From positions 141,163 to 205,162 of the forward strand of contig NZ_FORF01000004.1 of the NCBI RefSeq assembly GCF_900113935.1: a stretch of DNA of 64,000 bases, given 5' to 3'. Origin of the DNA: Aquamicrobium aerolatum DSM 21857 (GTDB lineage Bacteria > Pseudomonadota > Alphaproteobacteria > Rhizobiales > Rhizobiaceae). Positions within the stretch are counted from its first letter, which is position 1, and each line of letters begins with the position of its first letter. The notes beneath the pieces are model-generated. The model was not told the origin of the DNA and searched no databases. It saw only the letters and a list, made by a program, of their open reading frames with translations. Positions 46,263 to 54,805 of the stretch are shown here, piece after piece. Both the position numbers and the translations under genes were made by a program.

Positions 46263-47149
46263 TGGTAATGCGTCCTGCGATCAAGCATGAAGAACTGAAC
46301 TGCTGCCACGGTGCAGAGGACAACGAGCACGATCACCGTTGTGGCTGCCGCTGCTGGCGCATCGAAGAAGGCGAAGGCCATTTCCCAGATGTAGTAGAGG
46401 ATCAGTTTCGAAGCATCGTTCGGCCCGCCCTTTGTCAGGATGAAAAGGTGGTCGATGAGCTTCACCGAATTGATCATGGCATTGACCATGATGAACAGGG
46501 TCGTCGGCATCAGGAGCGGCAGCACAATGCGCCGCGTAAAGGTCCAGCGGCTTGCGCCCTCGATATTGGCGGCTTCGCGCAGGTCTTCCGGGATCGTCTG
46601 CAAGGCCGCCAGGTAGAAGATCATGAAGAAGCCTGCCTCCTTCCAGATCGTCACGATGATCACCGCCCAGAGCGCGGTGTCAGGCCGGCCGAGCCAGTTG
46701 ACGGACGAGAACCCGAACAGCCCGCCGATCTGGTCCAGCAGACCCAGATCCGGGGTGTAGAAGAACAGCCACAAATTTGCCGCTGCAATCATCGGCAGGA
46801 CGGTGGGGGTGAAATAGGCGGTGCGCACGAAACCGCGCGCGGGGATCTTTGAATTGGCCCATAGCGCCATGGCCAGCGCGATGCCGATCGAGATCGGGAC
46901 CGTTGCGGCGGCGTAGATGAGGTTGTTCTTGACCACGACCCAGAAGGTCGGGTCATTGAACAGGGCCGTGTAGTTTTCGGTGCCGACGAATTCGGCGGCG
47001 CGGCGGCGTGTTCCGCGCGAGAACAGGCTCGACCAGAATGTCGCCACAGCCGGGTAAAACGCGAACAGGGACAAAAGGACGCCTGCCGGCAGCAGCAGCA
47101 GCCAGCCGTAGATTGTCTGCTGCTTCTTGTCGAGATTGATGCTTCGCGC
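46259..47149 (-). CDS. ABC sugar/glycerophosphate transporter permease (UgpA/MalF-like)
   Basis: 296 aa from ATG 47149, with GAGGA 5 bases before; a TTG at 47176 is less likely. Six membrane segments. The EAA loop is LREAANIEGASRWTFTRRIVLPLLMP. Partner of the permease encoded immediately downstream (ATGA-type overlap). The periplasmic-binding-protein gene lies 63 bases upstream. Confidence 0.88.
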   Translation of the reverse strand, partial: ARSINLDKKQQTIYGWLLLLPAGVLLSLFAFYPAVATFWSSLFSRGTRRRAAEFVGTENYTALFNDPTFWVVVKNNLIYAAATVPISIGIALAMALWANSKIPARGFVRTAYFTPTVLPMIAAANLWLFFYTPDLGLLDQIGGLFGFSSVNWLGRPDTALWAVIIVTIWKEAGFFMIFYLAALQTIPEDLREAANIEGASRWTFTRRIVLPLLMPTTLFIMVNAMINSVKLIDHLFILTKGGPNDASKLILYYIWEMAFAFFDAPAAAATTVIVLVVLCTVAAVQFFMLDRRTHYQ

Positions 47150-47211
47150 CATGACTGTCCTCGGAAATTGGCGCACCAGCCGCAGGGCTGATGCGCCATC
47201 GTGCTAGTGGA

Positions 47212-48483
47212 TCAGCGATAGTCTTTCAGGAGACGCTCGGCTGCTTCCTGCGCTTCACCGAGCGCAGACTTGGCATCCTTGGTTCCGGTCAAAACTGCCT
47301 GGATCGCATTGTTGAGGCCGTCACGAACGCGCGACGTCTCGTAGGTCGAGAACTCGGCGATGGCGTTCTCGAGCTGGTCGCGGGCGACCAGCGCTGGCGG
47401 GAACTCCGCGCCGTAGGCCTTCAGCGCCTCGGTTTCATACGATGCCGGCGATACGCCCATATAGCCGGTCGCGATCGACCACTGCGCTGCCTGTTCGGGA
47501 GCGGTCATGAACTGGATCAGCTTCAGGGCCGCTGCGCGTTCTTCTTCCGTCGTTTCGGCAAACAGGTAGAAGTTGCCGCCGCCGGTCGGCGAACCCGGCT
47601 GCACGTTGCCCGGCAGGACCGAGACGCCGAAGTCGAACGTCGCGGCATCCTTGACGGCAGTTAGGTTGCCGGTCGTGTGCCACATCATCGCGGTCTGCCC
47701 CTCCAGGAACGCCTGGCGCAGGGTGCCCCACTCAATCGTCCCGGACGGCATCACCTTGTGTTCGTCGGACAGTGCCTTCCAGAACTCAAGCGCTTCGACG
47801 ACGGCTGGATCGTCGAAATAGGTGTTGAGGCCATCGTTCGACATCAACTCCTTGCCGTTCTGGATCGCGAGCGCCTGGAACATCCAGTAGGCGTAACCCG
47901 TCGACGGGATCATCAGGCCCCATTTGCCGTTCTTGGTCAGCGCCTTTCCGGCTGCGACCATCTCGTCCCAGGTCTTTGGCGGGTTTTCGGCGTCGAGGCC
48001 TGCTTCCTTGAACTTGTCCTTGTTGTAGTAGGCAACGATGGTCGAGCGCTGGAACGGAATGCCCCAGACATGGCCTTCGATCTCGCCGTTGGCCATCAGC
48101 GCCGGGTAGAAGCTCTTGAGCCACTCCTTGCTGGCCTCGTCGGTGGCCACTTCATCAAACGGGGTGATGATTTCCTGCTCGATGAGGTCATAGGCGTCGA
48201 TCGAGAACAGGACCGCCAGCTGCGCTGGCTCGCCGGACTTCAGCGCCGAGAGCGCACGCACGCGCGTGTCGTCGTAATTGCCGGCGTAGATCGCATTGAC
48301 CTTGACGTCGGTGTTTTCGGCCTCGAAGTCGGCGATCATCTTGTCGACGACGTTGGTGAGCGGGCCGCCGACTGCGATCGGATAGTACATCGTCAGTTCG
48401 GTCTGTGCATAGGCCGGCAGCGTCAGTGCGGTTGCTGCCAGAAGTCCTGCCAGTCCAAAGCTGGCTTTCGTAAAGTAGTTCAT
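47212..48483 (-). CDS. ABC transporter extracellular solute-binding protein (UgpB-like)
   Basis: 423 aa with a signal peptide ending at LPAYAQ. The mature protein starts TELTMYYPIAVGGPLTNVVDKMIADFEAENTDVKV, the family-1 solute-binding layout of UgpB, with FQRSTIVAYYNKDKFKEAG and WGTLRQAFLEGQTAMM later. Periplasmic. It delivers a sugar, polyol or glycerol phosphate ester to the permeases. UgpB-like is by resemblance; the ligand is not certain. Confidence 0.85.
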   Translation of the reverse strand: MNYFTKASFGLAGLLAATALTLPAYAQTELTMYYPIAVGGPLTNVVDKMIADFEAENTDVKVNAIYAGNYDDTRVRALSALKSGEPAQLAVLFSIDAYDLIEQEIITPFDEVATDEASKEWLKSFYPALMANGEIEGHVWGIPFQRSTIVAYYNKDKFKEAGLDAENPPKTWDEMVAAGKALTKNGKWGLMIPSTGYAYWMFQALAIQNGKELMSNDGLNTYFDDPAVVEALEFWKALSDEHKVMPSGTIEWGTLRQAFLEGQTAMMWHTTGNLTAVKDAATFDFGVSVLPGNVQPGSPTGGGNFYLFAETTEEERAAALKLIQFMTAPEQAAQWSIATGYMGVSPASYETEALKAYGAEFPPALVARDQLENAIAEFSTYETSRVRDGLNNAIQAVLTGTKDAKSALGEAQEAAERLLKDYR

Positions 48484-48539
48484 GGCTTTTCCTCCTGTCC
48501 TTTCGTTTCACAATGCGTGCGGAGCTGCACCTGCAAGGC

Positions 48540-49562
48540 TCAAACTGCCTCCCTGCGGCGCCCTTCGCTGTCAAAGACATGAATGTCGCGGTCGTCGAAC
48601 GTGACCGAAACCTCTGTGCCCACCTCGACGGGAGCCAGTCCCGGCTGGAGCACGCACAAGCCTGTAGTGCCCGGATGTGACAGGCTGATGAGAGTTTCGG
48701 CACCGAGAAATTCGCTTTCCGCAACGGTGCAAGTGAGCCTTCCGGCGCCTGGTTCGGCCAGACGGACATGTTCCGCCCGAAGCCCGAGAATGTCGCTTGA
48801 TGCGGCCCCGCCGATAACTGGCGCTTCGATCAGCGCCATGGGTGGCGCGCCGATGAATTCGGCAACGAAAGTGTTGGCGGGTCTGTCATACAGATCGGCT
48901 GGCGAGCCGACCTGCTGGATATGGCCGCTTTTCATCAGCACGACCTTGTCGGCCATGCTCATCGCCTCTGTCTGGTCATGCGTGACGTAGATGACGGTGA
49001 TGCCCAGATCCCGCTGCAGCCGCTTGATGTCCTTGCGAACGGAGGCGCGAAGCTTGGCGTCGAGATTGGACAGCGGCTCATCCATCAGGCACAGACGCTT
49101 GCCCGCCACGATCGCCCGCGCCAGCGCCACGCGCTGGCGTTGCCCGCCAGACAATTCGCCCGGCTTGCGCGCCTCCAGCCCTTCCAGGCCGGTGATCTTG
49201 AGCGCACGCGCCAGCCTTTCAGCGCGCTCCGCCTTGGAAACGCGCCGCACCTTCATGCCGAAGACGACATTTTCGGCAACGCTCAGATGCGGGAACAGCG
49301 CATAGGACTGAAACACCATCGACAGGTTGCGGTCAGCCGACGGCGCATGGGTTACATCCTTGCCGTCGATGATGATGTGGCCTTCGTCAGCGGCCTCAAG
49401 GCCAGCGATCAGCCGCAACGTCGTAGACTTGCCGCAGCCCGACGGGCCGAGCAGGGCGACGAATGAGCCTTCTTCGATGTCGAGCGTGATGTTTTCGACG
49501 CCAAGCTGGCCTTTCCATCGCTTTGCGACGTTGTCGAGAACCACAAAACCCTTATCCGTCAC
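48540..49562 (-). CDS. ABC transporter ATP-binding protein (UgpC/MalK-like)
   Basis: 340 aa. Walker A GPSGCGKSTTL, signature LSGGQRQRVALARAI, Walker B LCLMDEPLSNLDAKL and a C-terminal OB-type TOBE domain (residues ~240-340), as in MalK/UgpC. It powers the importer formed by the neighbouring permeases. Its start overlaps the DeoR gene stop by 4 bases, so it is second in the operon. Confidence 0.92.
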   Translation of the reverse strand: MTDKGFVVLDNVAKRWKGQLGVENITLDIEEGSFVALLGPSGCGKSTTLRLIAGLEAADEGHIIIDGKDVTHAPSADRNLSMVFQSYALFPHLSVAENVVFGMKVRRVSKAERAERLARALKITGLEGLEARKPGELSGGQRQRVALARAIVAGKRLCLMDEPLSNLDAKLRASVRKDIKRLQRDLGITVIYVTHDQTEAMSMADKVVLMKSGHIQQVGSPADLYDRPANTFVAEFIGAPPMALIEAPVIGGAASSDILGLRAEHVRLAEPGAGRLTCTVAESEFLGAETLISLSHPGTTGLCVLQPGLAPVEVGTEVSVTFDDRDIHVFDSEGRRREAV

Positions 49563-50338
49563 GACCCGTTCTCCTTGGCCAGCACAATCTTTTCGCCCAA
49601 CGAGTCGATCACTTCCGCAAAGTCTTCCGCTGGCATTTCATCGACGACAACGCGATCTATGTCGGTGATTTTTGGCCCGAGCGCTGGTGCCGCCCGACCG
49701 AATTTCGAACGATCGATGACAAGAATGGATGTCTTCGAATTGAGCCTGATACGCTCGCTGGCGCGGACTTCGGCGGAATGGAATTCGAGCAGGCGGCCGT
49801 CGCTTGCGACCCCTGCTGTGCCGAAAATCCCGAATTCCGCCCGGTAGCGCGCAAAAAAACTGACGACCTCATCGCCCAGCAGGTCGCGGTCGGGCAGGCG
49901 AAGCTCGCCGCCCGGAATGATGATGCGATTGGAAAGTTCGTCGCTCAGCGCCATTGCGGCGGTCAGATTGTTCGTGATGACGGTCAGTCCTTTGCGCGCC
50001 CGAAGCGCGCGTGCCACGGCTGCCGGCGTGGAGCCGATCGAGATGAAGATCGTGGCTCCGTCAGGGATCAGCCTCGCTGCTGCGGCGCCAATCGATTCCT
50101 TGGCCGCCAGATTGGTCCCGGTGCGCTGATCGAAAGGAATGTTGAGCGCCTTTTCGCCGAGTTCGACACGGCCATGCAGCCGACGAAGGCTCTCGCCGTC
50201 GCACAATTCATCCACGTCGCGGCGGATCGTTTGCATCGAGACGTCGAGCAATTCGGCCAGTGCGCCAACGGAGATGGCCCCTCGCTCATTGACGAGGGCG
50301 AGTAGTTTCTCACGCCTCTTGCTCTTGCTGTACGACAT
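49559..50338 (-). CDS. DeoR/GlpR-family transcriptional regulator
   Basis: 259 aa. N-terminal winged HTH (ISVGALAELLDVSMQTIRRDVDELCDG) and a DeoR-C sensor domain with ISIGSTPAAVARALR and the phosphosugar-binding-type loop. GlpR-type regulators respond to glycerol 3-phosphate or sugar phosphates. It heads the ABC operon and probably represses it. The UgpC-like gene is translationally coupled to it. Confidence 0.87.
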   Translation of the reverse strand: MSYSKSKRREKLLALVNERGAISVGALAELLDVSMQTIRRDVDELCDGESLRRLHGRVELGEKALNIPFDQRTGTNLAAKESIGAAAARLIPDGATIFISIGSTPAAVARALRARKGLTVITNNLTAAMALSDELSNRIIIPGGELRLPDRDLLGDEVVSFFARYRAEFGIFGTAGVASDGRLLEFHSAEVRASERIRLNSKTSILVIDRSKFGRAAPALGPKITDIDRVVVDEMPAEDFAEVIDSLGEKIVLAKENGS

Positions 50339-50383
50339 CCTTGGGGCTCCTCCACTTGAAGGCTAGGGCAGCCAAACTGGCAA

Positions 50384-50424
50384 AACAACAAGTTTTTGTG
50401 AGAAGAAACAAAAAAATAACAAAA
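50384..50424. promoter_or_regulatory. A-rich candidate DeoR/GlpR operator region
   Basis: The region between the divergent DeoR and HAD genes holds AACAAGTTTTTGTGA followed by AACAAAAAAATAACAAAA. Repeats of AACAAA and an ACAA/TTGT inversion resemble operators of the DeoR family in form, though none could be matched exactly. Position fits autoregulation. Confidence 0.35.
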
Positions 50425-50582
50425 CTATCCCGATCTGTGGAGAAATTCCCAAGAATTCGCCGCCGATAGGCCGATTGATGTTGTTTTGAGGCTTTGTATC
50501 TTCCAGATCGCTGTGGTCTTGCGATATGATCGGTTAACGCGGACAAGTTGCACTTTCGTGACAGTGCGTCCGGGGCTGGTGA

Positions 50583-51479
50583 ATGGAAGCTGACATGCAG
50601 GATGTAGAAACTATCTTTGGCCGCTACGAAGCCGTCCGGTCGCGCTTGCCGGAAGCGGACGCTGTTTCCACGACGGCGGAAATCAGCTCCTTGCTGGATC
50701 TGGCGGGAAAGGTCGATGCTTTCGTGTTCGATGCATTCGGCGTTCTGAATGTTGGGGACACGCTGATCGAGGGAGCCGACATCCGGCTGGATGAGTTGCG
50801 CTCCCAAGGCTGCCAGATTCGCATCCTGACCAATGCGGCGAGCTATGACCGCGCACATGCGGTCGAAAAATTCCGTCGTCTTGGCGTTCGGGTTCGCGAC
50901 GAAGAAATCATCACCAGCCGCGATGCTGCGCTGCAGAGCCTGCAGGATCTGCATTGGGGCGTGATCGCGACGTCCGAGGATCGTCTTGCCGACATCCCGT
51001 TCAGGTGGACGCGTCTTGAGAGCGATAAAAGCGCCTATGCCGACGTGGAGGGTTTTCTCTTCCTGTCGTCGGCCGAGTGGACCGAAGAGCGGCAGACGAT
51101 GTTGGAAGCGGCGATGAACGCTTCGCCGCGTCCGCTTGTTGTCGCCAATCCTGACCTCGTGGCCCCGCGCGACCACGGCTTTTCAATCGAGCCGGGCTAT
51201 TACGGACACCGCATCGCAGATCGCCACCCCGATCAGGTCAGCTTCTACGGCAAGCCGTTCCCTGAAGCCTATCGACTGGTGGAAAAGACCCTGCCGGGCA
51301 TACCGCCCGCGCGCATCGCCATGTGCGGCGACACGCTTCACACCGACATCATCGGTGCCGCCGCCCGCGGCTGGCAGACCGTGCTTGTCACCAAAGACGG
51401 ACTTTTCGCAGGCCACGAGGCGGATGTTTTTGCCGAACGCGCAGGCATATTCGCCAACTGGCAACTCGCCCGAATCTGA
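50583..51479 (+). CDS. HAD-superfamily hydrolase, subclass IIA
   Basis: 298 aa. Motif I is VFDAFGVLNVG, which has Phe where most HAD enzymes have the second Asp (a known variation in this subgroup). Motif II ILTNAASYD and motif IV MCGDTLHTDIIGAAARGW are present. Such enzymes dephosphorylate small sugar or glycerol phosphates. It is divergent from the DeoR/ABC operon and may handle its product. No signal peptide. Confidence 0.8.
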   Translation: MEADMQDVETIFGRYEAVRSRLPEADAVSTTAEISSLLDLAGKVDAFVFDAFGVLNVGDTLIEGADIRLDELRSQGCQIRILTNAASYDRAHAVEKFRRLGVRVRDEEIITSRDAALQSLQDLHWGVIATSEDRLADIPFRWTRLESDKSAYADVEGFLFLSSAEWTEERQTMLEAAMNASPRPLVVANPDLVAPRDHGFSIEPGYYGHRIADRHPDQVSFYGKPFPEAYRLVEKTLPGIPPARIAMCGDTLHTDIIGAAARGWQTVLVTKDGLFAGHEADVFAERAGIFANWQLARI

Positions 51480-51831
51480 GGTCGCCACGGGGCGGGGGGG
51501 AGCGCAGTCAGTGGTGACGCGGACGCGGACCTGAAGATGCCGCACGCAAAGAGTTGGAAGCAACCGGAAGGAGCGCCCGAACCTGTCTGAGCGGGTCAGG
51601 GGTAAGTCTTTGGCGGGACGAAGCCGAGGACAACACACGCTATGGTCCTCTAAAATGAGCCATAAGCGGGTGGCTGCGATGGGGTGGAGGGCGGACAGGC
51701 AGATTTCGGGGGCTTGCTCCCGGAAAGTGGCTCTTTAGCCGGTTACCCAAGCTGATTTCGTTTGGTTAGATGTGGAAATTCTGCGTTTTTTTAGCGGTTG
51801 GGTTGGCGACACCATCGCCACTGACATCGTT
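51480..51831. other. Intergenic region at the edge of the accessory block
   Basis: 352 bases between two convergent genes. A hairpin TTTCGGGGG-CTTG-CTCCCGGAAA lies near 51705-51728 and could act as a terminator. No repeat boundary, tRNA or integrase site was seen, so the junction between ordinary and accessory DNA is not marked. Confidence 0.45.
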
Positions 51832-53304
51832 TTAGAGACCGTCCAGTTTGCCCGCGATGCGGAGCACCACGTCATCAATAATGGCGTCTGACTGTGTCGA
51901 AACATCCCCCCCGAACAGAAAATGAATAGAAACAAGATCGGACGGGATGCCGGGGAATATTGTCCGATCAAGGAAAACGGGAATCACCTCGGCATCCGAA
52001 ACCCTTGAGGTAAAACAATCCCTCTCAAAAGTCGGCCAAACCTTGTCCTTGTGGTGTTGATCGAGAATCGCAACGACTAGGCGCGATTTATTAACGAAGA
52101 TTTCTAAGAACTCCTTGGACCAGAGGCCGCCTAGGTAATTGTCTTCGTAGTTGCGATCATAAAACACTGAAATGTCAAGTTCGCGGAGCTGCTCGCCAAC
52201 GAAGTTTGCGAAGGTCCGATTTTCGCCGGCGAAGGAAATTGCAACATCCCACTCAAAATCTTTGGCATCTTCGCGAAAACCGCAACGCTGCCGAAGATCC
52301 TCCCAGTCCAGATTCTTTATGTAATAAAAAAGAGCAGGATCTTCGATTGCAAAATTTTTAGTATCCACATCGTAGTAAAACAATCTGGCGCACGACTCTT
52401 TTTGCTCCAAAAGAACCCGCAGGCGATGATCTTTTACGTTGTTTATACTTCCTTTAATATCTTGGCGTGAATTTGTAATTTCATTTAGGTCAACACTTGA
52501 TCGCTCTTGCTCAGAGACTGCTCGCAGAAGTTTGTAGTAAGGGTCATTTGTGGGACGAAAACGACGGCCGCGACAAAATTCGCGAACAGCCGGATCATAG
52601 TTGTGATGTAGCGTTTCCACTACGCGAGCTTTTATCTCGTCTGGTGTCCAGTCGATACGCCGCGTGTTTTCTTGCGTTTGGTCGACGTCGTTAGAGACGC
52701 AGATTGTTCTGCAAATTTGCTGGGTTAGCCAATAGTCGCCCCTGCAGTCCGTGATGATGGCTTCTTCGTTCGTAATCTCGACATTTAGTTGACTGCTTCC
52801 GAGTCTAATCATTTCGGCGATTACACCGGTCGTACCTGGCGCGATACGGTGAATGCCCATGCGCTTTGCTATGTCAGGCACTAGCTGAATAAGATCTGAC
52901 CCTACATTATTAATTCCTATGAGTATGATTTTTGGAAGCCCGTCACGATTATCTCGTTCAGCGATTACTTTGGCGAGATTCGCAAGACGTTCTTTGGAAT
53001 CTGCGTCGAGCCGGTGAAAATCATCGACAACATATGTTTCATCGCCGGAATCTAAATTGATGGCCTCAATGATCGGTAGATCTTTGGGTTCGCGCGGCGT
53101 CAAAAGTTTTGGCGTGTTGTGTGGAAAAACTTCCGCGAGTGCCTTTTTTACGGTGGTTGTCTTACCAGTGCCCGATTGGCCTTCAACCACGACCGGCTTG
53201 CCTTTGCGGCGGATGTCAACAAGAAGCGCGGTGTAATTTGGGGGCTTTACAAAGGTAAATTCCGGAACGCCCTCGGTAACAAAAACGTCTTCCAAATACG
53301 CCAT
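51832..53304 (-). CDS. P-loop ATPase fused to a C-terminal TIR domain (candidate defence protein)
   Basis: 490 aa from ATG 53304 (GAGG 5 bases upstream). Residues 42-49 GQSGTGKT form Walker A, and 90-97 TYVVDDFH the Walker B. ILIGINNVG follows, with STAND-like WLTQQICRTIC near residue 205. From about 350 the sequence FEWDVAISFAGENR and SVFYDRNYEDNYLGGLW are the TIR betaA and loop. WPTFERDCF places Glu427 where bacterial TIR NADases have their catalytic Glu. The gene is AT-richer than its surroundings and probably horizontally acquired. The combination suggests infection-triggered NAD cleavage, as for TIR proteins in anti-phage systems, but that is inference. No effector partner is adjacent. 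Confidence 0.82.
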   Translation of the reverse strand: MAYLEDVFVTEGVPEFTFVKPPNYTALLVDIRRKGKPVVVEGQSGTGKTTTVKKALAEVFPHNTPKLLTPREPKDLPIIEAINLDSGDETYVVDDFHRLDADSKERLANLAKVIAERDNRDGLPKIILIGINNVGSDLIQLVPDIAKRMGIHRIAPGTTGVIAEMIRLGSSQLNVEITNEEAIITDCRGDYWLTQQICRTICVSNDVDQTQENTRRIDWTPDEIKARVVETLHHNYDPAVREFCRGRRFRPTNDPYYKLLRAVSEQERSSVDLNEITNSRQDIKGSINNVKDHRLRVLLEQKESCARLFYYDVDTKNFAIEDPALFYYIKNLDWEDLRQRCGFREDAKDFEWDVAISFAGENRTFANFVGEQLRELDISVFYDRNYEDNYLGGLWSKEFLEIFVNKSRLVVAILDQHHKDKVWPTFERDCFTSRVSDAEVIPVFLDRTIFPGIPSDLVSIHFLFGGDVSTQSDAIIDDVVLRIAGKLDGL

Positions 53305-53566
53305 TTCGTCCTCGATACTCCCCGGTTGGCTGACAACTAGATGGCAGCAATGACGCAACGCATTCTTTGATTCAAGTGGACTCGCCCTACTTTACTGCGG
53401 AGATCGTCGGTAATATCGCGCCGTAGAGGGCAATCTGGGGGAGTGGCGGAGGGGATGGGCCTGAAATCCAACCTTCTCCAGTCTGAAGAAATTGTGGCGG
53501 GCCTCGGATGGCGAAAGAGTGAGAACCCGTTGATGAACTCTCTCGGCCGACCGGTGGCAGCCGGGG

Positions 53567-53881
53567 TTACAAGCCAAAATCCTCGCGGAACCGATCCATC
53601 TGGTGCATGCGCTGGTGGAGGATTGTAACGATGCCGATATCTCCGTTCGAGAGACGGCGCCAATAGACGAAATGCCGTTCGTATCGGAAGAAATATCCCT
53701 CTACGTCGAACTCCGCAGGGACGGGCTTCGACATGACACTGTGAGTTTCGATCTTGCCGAAAGCATCGAACAATCCGGTAATGTACCGATCTGCTTGATC
53801 GGTACCCCATCTTTCCTGCGTGTAGCGGTAGATCTCGTCGAGACGGTGAGAGGCTGCCTCCTGAACACGGACAGCAGCCAT
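53567..53881 (-). CDS. parE: ParE/RelE-superfamily toxin
   Basis: 104 aa. HRLDEIYRYTQERWGTDQADRYITGLFDAF and the C-terminal RYERHFVYWRR and IGIVTILHQRMH strands match ParE-type toxins that poison DNA gyrase or, in RelE relatives, cut mRNA. Start at ATG 53881 overlaps the antitoxin stop by one base, the usual layout. The frame is complete. Located 262 bases from the TIR gene on the same strand. Confidence 0.9.
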   Translation of the reverse strand: MAAVRVQEAASHRLDEIYRYTQERWGTDQADRYITGLFDAFGKIETHSVMSKPVPAEFDVEGYFFRYERHFVYWRRLSNGDIGIVTILHQRMHQMDRFREDFGL

Positions 53882-54135
53882 CAGGCCCGGTTCCGCGCGA
53901 TCACTTCGCGCGCAGTGAGCGGCTTGTAGGACGCCTCGGGTGCGGCGAAAGCAAGTGTCAGTTCACCCTTCAGCCGATCAAATGCTTCCATCTCTACCCG
54001 CTCCTTATCGCGGCGGATCAGATCTCGGACATATTCGCTGATGTTTTCATAAGATCCGTTCTCGCTGACATTGGCGGCAACGAAATCGCTGAGCGTGCCA
54101 CTGATGCGGACCGTCATCGTGGTCGTTCGAGACAT
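53881..54135 (-). CDS. parD: ParD-like antitoxin
   Basis: 84 aa. The N-terminus TMTVRISGTLSDFVAANVSENGSYENISEYVRDLIRRD is a ribbon-helix-helix DNA-binding fold, and the C-terminal tail would bind the toxin. AGGAG sits 7 bases before the ATG. Antitoxin first, toxin second, in one transcript, with probable autorepression by the pair. The module can maintain mobile DNA. Confidence 0.9.
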   Translation of the reverse strand: MSRTTTMTVRISGTLSDFVAANVSENGSYENISEYVRDLIRRDKERVEMEAFDRLKGELTLAFAAPEASYKPLTAREVIARNRA

Positions 54136-54270
54136 TGCAACGCTCCTTTCATGTCGGTGTACTCAATATAACCAAAAATGCACACGATTCAATCCCGTTG
54201 CCTTCCTCCTGGAACCGGCTCCGAGAATTTTTTCCGACCAGCATAATGGGCACTGGGATATTTTCCGAAC

Positions 54271-54420
54271 GTGTTGGAGCAAGTCGAAACGCACTTCAAG
54301 AACCGGCTGAATAGCCTATCGAAAGACCTGTTCCTTGAGCACGGCTGGCAACTGCCGGACGGCTACAAGGAAAATGGCTGGAAGAATCCGCTCAACTTCA
54401 CCTTGGCCGAGTGGCAACAG
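54271..54420 (+). pseudogene. Relaxase/mobilisation protein remnant (MobA/MobL-type)
   Basis: The first ~50 codons (QVETHFKNRLNSLSKDLFLEHGWQLPDGY, then NFTLAEWQQA) resemble an internal segment of rhizobial relaxases, which read HGWQMP...LAEWQQAKR. The frame then continues into unrelated Arg/Ser-rich sequence to 54573. It has no N- or C-terminal domains, so it is a relic of a conjugative or mobilisable element. Confidence 0.5.
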
Positions 54421-54805
54421 GCCACCCCCGTTGCATCCCCCGAGCCGTGGCGGAACCTCAGCATCGAGCCTCATTCTGCCATCCAACCGTTGCGCCGGTT
54501 GACCACGCGCGGGAGACTTCGGCTCTCCCTGCACCCATCGAGCAAAGGGCGTTCCAGCCCTCTGGACACCTGACCAACCGTGCGCCGATTGGATGCCGCC
54601 AGCGCATCGGCGCTGAACCCGATCAGAGGGCTATCGCGCCGCCCTGAACCCACTCGCAGGGCCTGGAGATATGCCCTCTCCACCTGCACCGCACCATGCA
54701 CAAGCGAACTGCCTGCTTGACCGGCAATCATGGGAGCGTTCCGAGCTGCCCGATATGCTAGGCTTCTCGGCCTGGGGTCGTTCGGCGATAGTCATGTCGA
54801 GCACA
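54421..54805. other. Non-coding or scrambled accessory DNA
   Basis: 385 bases between the relaxase relic and the GGDEF/EAL gene. A leftward frame at 54471-54731 (SGRRDSPLIGFSADALAAS) was not recognised and lacks a clear start. The region may hold further remnants. Confidence 0.35.

Noticed and set aside
44967..46268. Rightward 433-codon frame over the phosphodiesterase and permease
   Set aside because: Antisense of two clear genes, spans their boundary, no domain.
53337..53810. Leftward 157-codon frame between the TIR gene and parE
   Set aside because: Overlaps parE on the same strand in another frame; composition is Arg/Pro-rich.
54471..54731. Leftward 86-codon frame in the accessory gap
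   Set aside because: Not recognised and without a convincing start signal; kept only as part of the gap description.
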